64,000 nucleotides of DNA from Halichondria panicea (taxonomy: Eukaryota > Porifera > Demospongiae > Suberitida > Halichondriidae), in assembly GCF_963675165.1 (NCBI RefSeq), contig NC_087384.1, positions 4,457,182 through 4,521,181 of the forward strand, read 5' to 3'. Below the pieces are notes generated by a model. That model had not been told where the DNA came from and searched no databases. It saw only the letters and a list, made by a program, of their open reading frames with translations. Both the position numbers and the translations under genes were made by a program. Positions within the stretch are counted from its first letter, which is position 1. Each line of letters opens with the position of its first letter. Below are positions 55,062 through 64,000 of the stretch, piece after piece.

Positions 55062-58000
55062 ATGAAAGCTGTGTGTGTACCATTTGTACTACTATTGATG
55101 TTCCATCTCAGTCAAGGTTTGCATACCGTATTAATGATTGCCTTAAATCATAATATCATTGTAGCTTGTGCATATGTGTTCGTCCGTTAATACGTATGAT
55201 ATTTATAATTATGATATTAATTTATATAGGGGTCTATTGTTCTTTAATACTGCTATACACCTAATGCAATTGCCAATACCCTGCTAGTTACGTGTGGTGT
55301 TCTTCAACACTTATAATCAATCAACCAACGTTAACCTTCACATTATTGTACCGTATATCGGGTTTCGAATGTGAAGTTCTTTCAATTGTGAATTGTAAGT
55401 TTTCGCATAGATAACAAACGAACGACACGCACAGAGTGGATCATGCGCATGCTATTCGCCAAAGTTAGAAACACAATAGGATTTGTACAGTGTCATTTGC
55501 AAATGATAAACTATACGCATTCAAAACTCGATATACGGTATTTTCTTTAGATTTTTCAGCCCAGTTTACAGTACAACCAGTTTCGGTGGTGCAGGCCGAA
55601 GGCGTGGACGCAGTGTTTGAGTGTCTGTATCTTGGTGCTGTAAGCCACAGTTGGGGAATCAATGGAACCTTTCCAGCAGATAATGAGTTCCAACCTGATT
55701 TTACTCGTACCCAACCGTCTGGTGATACCCCAGCAACACTGACCATCCCAGCTACAGCACATTACAACAACACTGTGGTGCAGTGTAGAGCTGTTGTTGA
55801 AGTGGAAGGAGGGTTCGTTGGTAGACTGACCGAGAATACCACCTTGACAATATTTGGTAAGTCCCTCATATACATGTACGTCTACATACTCATGCCACTC
55901 ACACTATGCCATAATCTATTACTACAGCCATTACTGTTAATGCAAGTAATGATACGGATGTGATCATTTTGTCATGGGCGGACTTCAACTTTACCACTAA
56001 CCTCATGTACTGTGTGAACTTCAACAAAATAACAATTGTCTGCAATAAGACACTTCCTCCAGTGTGTGGACTTACTGAGACGCAGTACACTTTCAAGTAT
56101 CCCAACCACAGTGGGTATGACACTTTTTTTTTCACGGTGACTCCTGTTGATGGAGGGAATCAGATGAAAGGAACAGCTAGTGAACCAGTTGCTGGATCAT
56201 TTACATCAGCCAGAGGTGGCTAGTGTACCTACTAATCATGGTTCTTTACTGCTTCTCTATACAGGTACTGGTGTAAGAACAGTTGTCAGCCAAGGAGAAG
56301 ATTTAAATGAAAAACTTGTGATGTTTGAAGCAATGGTAATAATAATTATATAGATTCGATTTGTTGTCTAATTGCTATTTTTTCAGGTCCCTGGATGTAC
56401 ACGGTTTGTTTTGTATCGAGTGGAATTTGGATCATCACTAGTAGGATCTCAGAATGGTACTCTTAACGCATCTGGAAATGTTTCAATCACCTTCTCACTT
56501 CCTACTGACATTCTAACAAACATCTCTGTGACAATCACTGCTGCTAATGGAATTGACCTGATGTTTGAGAACAGTTTATTAAGTGAGTAAATCTCTGTTT
56601 CACATTACATGGAGTCATAATACTCTTCAGGTACTAGTGATATTCAAAGACTTCTACCTGAGACTGATTGTTCCGAAAGCATCAGTATGTGTGGCCGTAT
56701 TGAATATGCTGTGGATTCTTTTTCTCCTGGGGCTCTAATGTATTTAGTTCCTACCACAAGTGAGTCCAGCAGCATTATGTTGGCTGTGAGGAGGGGTGAT
56801 AATTTCAGTATCGGCCACATACCTCCTGGAATATACAGTCTCCTTGCTTTTGACTTGGAGAACAACAGTCTACCAAGAATGCCATTCTCTCTAGCGTCTA
56901 CAAGTGAGACTGTGGAAGTGAGGACGTCAAGAGGTAAGTGTGTAATGGTGCGCATGTATAATTATATCAGTTACAGGGATTTGCTGAGTTCTTGCAACTG
57001 CAATATCGAGAGCAGAACTACCTGTCACGTGAACAGTTATGTAATTCTGGCTCATTCCAAACCAAATAAAACCTTTAGGCCATTTATTTTGGGAAAAAAT
57101 CGAACTATACAGGAGGCTTTGTTCTGCATTGCAAGCCTTTGTACCACAGTTCAAAGCTATCCTTGAGCATTTCCAATCGTTTTGTGAGCTACTATTAGTC
57201 TGTCACACAACCTATGTCACAGACCTGTGTATCCAGCTGGTAAGACAGATTTACTGAGACTAGTGATACACTTTCAACAGCTTGCAGGCAGGCTGGGGCA
57301 AGTAGTAGCTTACAAAATGATTAGAATCTCAAGGATAGCTTCAGCTGACAAGGTCTTTCCTATGTAAGTCGATGTTTTCCCAGTTTAACAAAAATAAACG
57401 GCTCTATTGGAGAAAAATTGGTTTGGAATGAGCCACAATTCAATCTTGTTACATAACGGTTCACGTGACAGGTACTTCCGCTCTTGACATTGAGTTGCAA
57501 GAATTCTTCAAATCCCTGTAAACACTGTGAGTATACTAACTGCATTGTGCATGTAGCCAATGGTAGAACGCCTGCCCGTTAGTGATAGAAGGAGTTCATT
57601 GATGAGAGCCATAGACAATGCTGAACAACAAATGTTTGTGTACAGTGTATATGTATGGCTCATACACTAACATACGTAGTATATACAGTCACGTACAGTG
57701 TATATAATAATTTATAAGAGGAAATGCACTGCATGCTCTTGTTAGGCCCTAACTTGTAACTGTTGTCATGTAGGCTTAACACCATGCGTGTGTGGCTAAC
57801 AAGCATATGTTTTTGTGTATGTGGGTGCATCACTAACAGTTGACAGTTGTTATTGTACATGTGTGCATTTCTAGGAACTGCTGCTCCCGTGTCCGATAGT
57901 GTAAGGAACATTACCGTTAAGTTACTCAGTGGAGATGTTGAAGTGAACTGCTCTATACCTGTAACGAACTGCTTAGTGTTGGTTCATTCAATCAACTCTC

Positions 58001-59733
58001 CAGAACAATTATTTGTCCAGCTCATCAACTTTACTGATGACAGAACTATTGTCTTCTCGGTTGATTTTATTGGTAATGTCACAGTAGCAGTGCTCATTTG
58101 GGTGGAAAATAACTCTATATTTGAGGGTCAGTTGTCCCTCATCACCCAACTGGAAATATATACCGGTAAGAAGATTAGTTTAGTCAGTCTGGGTTGTATG
58201 TATCACTTTAAGGATGCGCAAATAATTATGATGATGGACAGTGGACTCTAAATGCTGCCAACTTGTGAACATGCGCAAGTTATTTGCAGCATCAAGTAAT
58301 TAATTCATTTTTGTTATTGTAGCCACCTGTTGTCAATAGATATTTACTTAGGTACTAAACTGAAACTGCATTGTTATTATACATTTGTAATGTTCACAGA
58401 ATTCCTAGCTGTGATCACTTATTAGCAAAACACCCACTCTCTTCCATCCAGCCATACAAGTGGTGATCAGCCCCAGTGGTGGTCCAATGGCTGGTCAGAG
58501 TTTCTCCCTCACTTGTTCCCTGAGTGGAGGGGTCTCTCTACAACCCACCCTCTCCTACCAGTGGACGAGGGAGGGAGGGTCACTCATGACCAGCACAGCA
58601 ACCCTCAACTTTGACACTCTCTACTTGTCAGACGCTGGTCAGTACAGCTGTCAGGTCATCCTCACCTCCAGTCAGCTTGAGGGGGAACACACTGTAGCTG
58701 CTCACTACACCATTGAGTTCATGAGTAAGTGCCACTATGTCTAGACATTATGATTTATCCATTTAGTAAAATCATTTATGGACTGTGCGTAGCTAGTGCT
58801 CAATGGATCATGCTGCTGTTGTGACCGTCAATTTGTTTTATAGCACTCAACATTCAACTCCGTCTGGATGTAATAACAAACTGTGAGGTGTATATTGAGT
58901 CAGAGACAATGGCCAAAGCCAGTGGCATCACTAACAGACTATCTCAAGGTGTTGAAGGATTGTGTGCTTGTGGGTTCAGCCCCTCCCTTCTCACTGACGA
59001 GTTCATCAATTGTTTTGACGGCTCCTCTAGTCATGTGACCTACAGAGCTGTGCTGACTGGAACAGAAACTGTGTCTGCTGTGGAACTCATTTCTTTAATT
59101 GAACAATGGATCAGCGACACTTCAAGCATCATAGTACAAAGTACCCGACTTGGTTTGACAAACACTTGCCCTGTGGTGATTACTGACAGAGACAGTCTAG
59201 AGTGCCCTGAGGATATCACTAATCTGACAACTGCTACTACCTCACCCACAGAGAGTGTAGTGGTCAATGTTGGTGCAGTGGCTGGTTGGGTGGTTGCTGG
59301 AGTCTTGGCCATTGCTGTGCTAGTACTGATCATATTGCTTGTCCTGGTTATGTTGAGGCAACGGAGGTCTGGATCCAAGGACATGAGTGATGAGAAGACA
59401 GGCAGCCAACCAACACAGTGAGTGTTAGTTGTGTGAATGAAGTAGCTGTACATACATACTTAGGTATATTTGGTTGTAGAGAGCTCCTTTGTAATAAATT
59501 ACCTAATTTTGTGCATTAATAATTATACGATAATTAATTCTTCTATTTCGTACAGACTAGCCCCAGTGGTGATGAGTCATCTCCCCTCCCCTGATTACGA
59601 GGGGTTGAGCGAACTACAAGAGGAGGCTACCTATGAGGTGGTGGACCAGCCACGCCCCCCTCCTCCTGCAGACTACCAGCTCTCAGCCTGTGCAGCTTAT
59701 GCATCCACTGACTGCAACACAGAGACCAAGTAG
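55062..59733 (+). CDS. B': Ig/FN3 single-pass receptor, paralog of B
   Basis: Ten exons: 55062-55116, 55560-55856, 55928-56215, 56265-56335, 56387-56582, 56631-56933, 57875-58165, 58452-58724, 58844-59417, 59556-59733. They sum to 2526 bp (841 aa), all phases consistent. Domains are as in B: leader, Ig, FN3-like pair, two unnamed modules, Ig, SEA-like, membrane helix, tail with YEGL..YEVV and PRPPPP. Differences: two extra codons in exon 4, two in exon 5, one fewer in exon 6, and a tail that ends earlier (..DCNTETK*) because a small change replaces the last ten codons of B. Exon 2 differs from B at many positions, whereas exon 9 differs at only two. The distribution suggests diversification of the outer Ig domain and homogenisation of the tail. 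Confidence 0.85.
55349..55541. mobile_element. taccgtata MITE in intron 1 of B'
   Basis: Same element and position as 31,964-32,148 in B, with a few length differences. It belongs to the ancestral intron insertion shared by A and B genes. Confidence 0.7.
56974..57518. mobile_element. Foldback element in intron 6 of B'
   Basis: Copy of the element at 33,568-34,124 at the same intron position, with the same cagggattt ends and TA flanks. A 12-bp deletion is visible near 57,065 ('ccaaaccaaataaaacc'). Confidence 0.75.
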
Positions 59734-59950
59734 ACACTATAACAACACAGTCTAGTTTGTCAATGTATGTGTCACTGTTTCATGTAATTTAGCAAGTTGT
59801 TTTTGTGTTTCAGGTTATGGTATTGTCTACTGAAGGCAAAGATCATCAATAAAATGTTATTATGGCATCGTTGACGCCCACTCGTCACTAATCAACAAAT
59901 AGAAGAAGGAAAATCCATGATCTAGCTAGCTAGCTAGCTTATAAGAATCA

Positions 59951-61330
59951 ATGGCTACTGTAACTCTATTTCTTTGTTGTCTGCTGGGAAGTGTTTCTCT
60001 TGTGCATGTATGGACAACCTTTGAGTGAGTTGATATGCAGTGCAACTAGTTATAGTGCATGTATAATTAATGAGCTAAACTATATATCTCAATCTTTTGT
60101 TATAATGTATAATATTGATCTAGTAGATCTAGATGAAACAAGTATTTATCAATTATTGTATTAATGGCATACAGTTCGACTGGTATCACCAACTGAGCCC
60201 CCTGACACTGACCACACTGGAGATGTCATCTCGTTCTCTGATGTTGGATCTAGAGCAGGAACTGGTACTAATCCACGAGTCTGGTATTGCTACACCTTAG
60301 ACGCTGGTGGTGTAGTGTGGCAGGGTCCTGATGGGACTAACGTGCCCATAGGCGTCCCGAACAATCCCAACACAGCCGCAGTTGATGACGAACTGGTGTT
60401 TCTGGAGTTGCCGTTGCTCTGCATTGTGGTCCCACACACTTCAGTCCTGATGGAGAACACTGCTGTAGGAGGTTTAGCACAGGACTGAGTAGATGTGTCA
60501 CCTTCAGTGAGTGCTGACTATATTGTCTATGTCCAATACTAACCCCCACCCCCCACAGCTCCCTGCCCCACACTGAGTCCCCTGTCTAATGGAATGATCT
60601 CATACTACCCTGGTACCGACATGGCCACAGCCACCTACATCTGTGACACTGGGCACACTCTGACTGGTACCATCTCATCCATCACCTGTAATAAGGCCAC
60701 AAGGCAGTGGAGTAGCACTGAGAGATCCACTTGTGAACGTAAGAAACATTTGCTATAATGTTCACATTCACTGACCTCCTTGCATACAGTGATTTGTCCA
60801 GACCTCACCATCCCAGCACCACTTGTGTACAGTGACACCACCATCCCCAGAGATGATGGCTCCATGGCTACCTACACCTGTGACACTGGCTACCAGGTGA
60901 CTGGACTGATGATGAGGATGTGTAGTGTCAGTGGATGGAGCACTGGTGAGGGGGATGTGTTGTTGAACTGATATTAAGAGTTCCCCCACAGCTATCTGTC
61001 CTGTCCTCACCCTCTCCAATGGATTCATCGTCTACGATCCAAACTCATCCCCCGTACTAGAGGGAGCCATGGCTACACACGCCTGTGTCACTGGGTACCA
61101 ACTGTCCTTATCCCCGGCTACTAGGATCTGTCAGTCTGACAGAATGTGGAGTGGAGATGACATCACTTGTGAACGTATATGTACTCAGACTGACTTAATG
61201 GGTAACTAACTGCCAGTTATACATCTGTTTTAGTGATTTGCCCCAACCTTGGCGTACCAACCAATGGAGGAGTGACCTACAGTGACACCACCATCCCCAG
61301 AGCTATGGACTCCACTGCCACCTATCTGCA
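59951..61330 (+). pseudogene. C': sushi-domain gene, disabled by deletions
   Basis: Same leader exon as C (ATG 59,951). Exon 60,175-60,506 keeps the frame that C lost (GSRAGTGTNPRVWYCYTLD) but has a 10-bp deletion after GATGACGAACTG, so its end is out of frame. Sushi exons: 60,559-60,738, 60,790-60,945 (TIPAPLVYSDTTIPRDD..; 3' part with the last Cys deleted), 60,992-61,174 and a fourth, 61,234-61,330 (CPNLGVPTNGGVTYSDTTIP), which breaks off mid-domain. The lesions differ from those in C, so their common ancestor was intact in these exons. Confidence 0.75.
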
Positions 61331-62182
61331 GGTATTATTTTCGTATCCACTATAGAGCTGGTTCTACTGCCAGAAAGTTTCCAAAAGGAGCAGAACTTCT
61401 AAAACTACTACAATAGGATTGCACGACTATGGAATTGACTGGACCCTATCGATCTAACATCAATACAATCTATTACGAACTAAGGGAAAATTCGACATTG
61501 GTGCTCGTGCCCCTGTGAAAACTGTCTCATGCACACAATTGCAAATTAGTATGGTTTAGTCTCACTCTGTCAGTACTCATGAGATCACAAACTTGCAACA
61601 TTGTCATGTCATTCTCAAATACACTGTTTCTAGACTAGACTACTGCTCAATAATAATAACTCAAGCCTCAAGTTGAAGCTTGAGGATAGGCTCAAAGATA
61701 GACCTTTAGTCTTCAGACTTCACTATGCTAGGTAAAGCCATCGTCTATATGATAATATCTCCAGACTTGCATAAAGTAAGTCTGCAATGCGTAGGCATCC
61801 TGTGGCTTTGTTGCCTGTCAGGCTCCGCCCATCTACTGAAAGCACACTCATTTTCACTATGCCACCACTGTGCCACCGTCACGCGACTTAGCGAGGCAGG
61901 CTCTCCTTTTTCTTGGACGGTTCGTTCTTTCTTTGTTCCTCCAATTCTTTATCTTAGCTTATTGACCGTGAACAAAGAACGGAAAAAGGAGAGGCTGCGA
62001 AGGAGGCTACCTCTGCCTGAGGTCACACTAATAACATGCCATGATTCTTGAATAGATAGAATTCCATCAAATAAATCGAAGCTAAGCATCTCGTGTTGAG
62101 ATGTCAGTGGAAAACCAACATAATTATTCTCCCATACCTTTCGTATACCTAAAAAACAACAACATGCTGTCAGCTTTACCGT
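61331..62182. other. Breakpoint region after C', possible LINE 3' scrap
   Basis: The fourth sushi exon stops abruptly at about 61,330. The next 170 bp contain a frame with CSCPCENC, resembling the CPCNRC cysteine cluster at the end of the LINE at 7710-8486, and could be a LINE 3' remnant (weak). At 61,960-62,010 'gaacaaagaacg' follows its complement 'cgttctttctttgttc', another small inverted pair. No gene recognised. Confidence 0.3.
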
Positions 62183-62268
62183 TAGCCTCGACCCCAGGCC
62201 GCTAGGTCGCCTACTAGTATTTTTCAACTTCGTTATATTAAAAAAAAATCGGCCTGGGACCGAGGCTA
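62183..62268. mobile_element. 86-bp MULE-like foldback, near-perfect 9-bp duplication
   Basis: Ends 'tagcctcgaccccaggcc' and 'ggcctgggaccgaggcta'. Flanks 'ctttaccgt' (62,174-62,182) and 'ctttacctt' (62,269-62,277) match at 8 of 9 bases. Confidence 0.8.
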
Positions 62269-62458
62269 CTTTACCTTATGCTACGGCGTACGTCAAAATT
62301 ATAACCATTCACATCAAGTTTTGATAGTTGTCATACAAAGTAGGTGCATGTCATTGTCCTCAGGACAACCCTATATTGTATATCTTTTAACTAGCACTGC
62401 AGGATATAAAACTTTTAACTCCCATACTGTACTGAGGGTGCATAAACTAGTTTGTTCT

Positions 62459-64000
62459 ATGGCATGTTGCATCACTACCATGGCAACCATATGGCATAAT
62501 GCACTGGGATTATGTGTACTCCTACTATTACTACATCTCAGTCAAGGTTTGCATACGTATATCGTCAGGAGTACATTAAGATATCGTATATACCAGGAGT
62601 CGATAAATTGATGTAGAGCTTGTGCATGTGTGTTTGTCAGTTACGCATGATAATAATTGTACTTGCTTTAATAGCAACAAGCACAATAGTCTCCATAATT
62701 ATTATGGAGACTATTATTATAGAAGGCCATACCCTGTACAGTCTCGCGGGCAGACGTTGGTAGGGGAGGGGGTCGTCTGGTCACTCTTACACTGATTCTG
62801 TTGCACATGCAAGATATTCGTTAATTGACTTATTTACAGCTATAGCTATAGCTAGCTCATGTTTGGATCCTTCGCAGCCAGGTAGCTAGGTATGGTGCAA
62901 CATTAAATTAGCCTTCTTACTTCTTTTCACATTCCTTTTATGCCATAATTATGGAGTGTTACCGCTGACTAAACACATAGTCAAATCTGATTGGCATATT
63001 CTTTTGATCTCATGAATTGCGAAATGATTAGGTACAATTCACAATAGCAATAGGGTTTGTACAGTCTCAAATGATAACTACGCATTCAAAATCTGATATA
63101 CGGTATCTTGTATTTTGTTTTGATTCTTTAGCCCAGTTTAAGGTACCACCAGTGTCGGTGGTGCAGGCCAAAGGTGTGGACGCAGTCTGTATCTTGGTGC
63201 TGTAAACCACAGTTGGGGAATCAATGGAACCTTTCCAGCAGAAGGCAAGTACCCACCTGACGTTACTCGTACCCAAGCATCTGGTAATACCCCAGCAACA
63301 CTGACCATCCCAGCCACAGCACATTACAACAATACTGTGGTGCTGTGTAGAGTTGAAGGAGGGCTCAGGCTGACCGAGAATGCTACCTTGACGATATTTG
63401 GTAAGTCCCTTGTGCATATACACCATGCCACTCACCATTATCTATGTTGTTATTTACAGCAATTTCTGCTAAAACAAGTATATAATGATACGGATACTAT
63501 CATTTTGTCATGGGCTTACGTTTACTACCAACCTCACGTACTGTGTGAACTTCAACAAAATGACAATTGTCTGCAATAAGACACTTCCTCCAGTGTGTGG
63601 ACTTACAGAGACGCAGTACACTTTACATATCCCAACCACAATCGGTATGACAATTTTTTTCACGGTGACTCCTGTTGATGGAGGGAATCAGATGAAAGGA
63701 ACAGCTATAGTGAACCAGTTGCTGGATCATTTACATCAGCTAGAGGTGACAAGTGTACATGTATACTTATACTGATCATGGTTCTTGTTTTGTGGTTTAT
63801 AAGTGCTTCTCTACAGGTGTAAGAACAGTTGTCAGCCAAGAAGAAGACTCAGATAAAAAATGTGTGATGTTTGAAGCAATGGTAATAATCACTATAATTA
63901 TTGTATATCAATGGTCTAATTGTTATTTTTTCAGGTCCCTGAATGTACACTGTTTACTTTGTATCGAGTGGAATTTGGATCACTACTAGTAGGATTCTAA
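62459..64000 (+). pseudogene. A'' copy, cut by the window end; has a leader exon
   Basis: A leader exon at 62,459-62,546 (ALGLCVLLLLLHLSQ, same LSQ G|GTTTGC splice junction as B) is followed by the Ig exon from 63,132. The Ig exon carries the same 10-bp deletion as A' (reading AVCILVL*), and the FN3 exon the same 'tata' insertion. The last bases are the shared GTAGGATTCTAA stop. From about 62,838 it is nearly identical to A' (from 47,281), so A' and A'' are a recent duplication with a period of about 15.56 kb. This is the only A copy in the window with a signal-peptide exon. Confidence 0.75.

Noticed and set aside
61340-61520. LINE 3' end after C'
   Set aside because: The only support is a short Cys-rich peptide pattern; not enough to list as a separate element, so mentioned only under the breakpoint region.
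1-64000. tRNA, rRNA or other structured RNA genes
   Set aside because: No cloverleaf with A/B box or rRNA-like conserved block was noticed by eye; a covariance-model search would be needed to exclude small ones.

Overview
The window looks like an AT-rich, intron-rich animal genome, most likely a sponge (Porifera, probably a demosponge). This is inferred from compact multi-exon genes with GT-AG introns, Ig/FN3/sushi/death-domain receptor architectures, a juxtamembrane SEA-like domain of the kind I associate with sponge receptors, and a very high density of small foldback DNA transposons. No sequence search was possible, so the species is not identified.

Left third (1-21,700): a tandem cluster of four single-exon genes on the minus strand (G1 2841-4496, G2 8636-10303, G3 13414-15075, G4 18351-20009). 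Each encodes a protein of about 551-555 aa with a signal peptide, a short Cys-rich ectodomain and about ten membrane segments. A fifth copy survives only as its 5' end (about 11,300-11,391). A short plus-strand sequence starting MATES... (the 'U' unit) lies head-to-head upstream of each G copy. It is open in two copies and broken in the others. LINE fragments interrupt the cluster at 6541-7512, 7710-8637 and 15.84-17.2 kb. The first two have empty sites in the G1 copy of the same flank.

Middle and right (22,000-64,000): a tandem array of Ig-superfamily receptor genes on the plus strand, in the order A - B - (9.4 kb insert) - A' - B' - A''. B (31,673-36,375) and B' (55,062-59,733) are complete ten-exon genes whose exons sum to whole codons (845 and 841 aa). 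The predicted order is signal peptide, Ig, FN3-like domains, Ig, SEA-like domain, one membrane segment, and a tail with two spaced tyrosine motifs and a proline-rich stretch. The A copies are related but broken. Their tails carry several YxxV/I/A motifs, a VVYAQV ITIM-like motif and, in A, a death domain. Downstream of each B lies a sushi-domain gene (C, C'), each copy disabled by different indels.

The 9.4 kb insert between B and A' holds a decayed Helitron of the RepHel-OTU (Helentron-like) type on the minus strand, a 115-bp inverted duplication of its head, a 1.14-kb element with hAT-like termini, and a short Gly/Arg-rich gene fragment. Foldback elements occur throughout. One family, with 'tagcctcg...cgaggcta' ends, makes 9-bp target duplications, and empty sites for two copies can be read directly in the paralogous gene copies. 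Comparison of the duplicated units also shows a repeated, unexplained 4-bp length change: gain or loss of CATG/ATGC.
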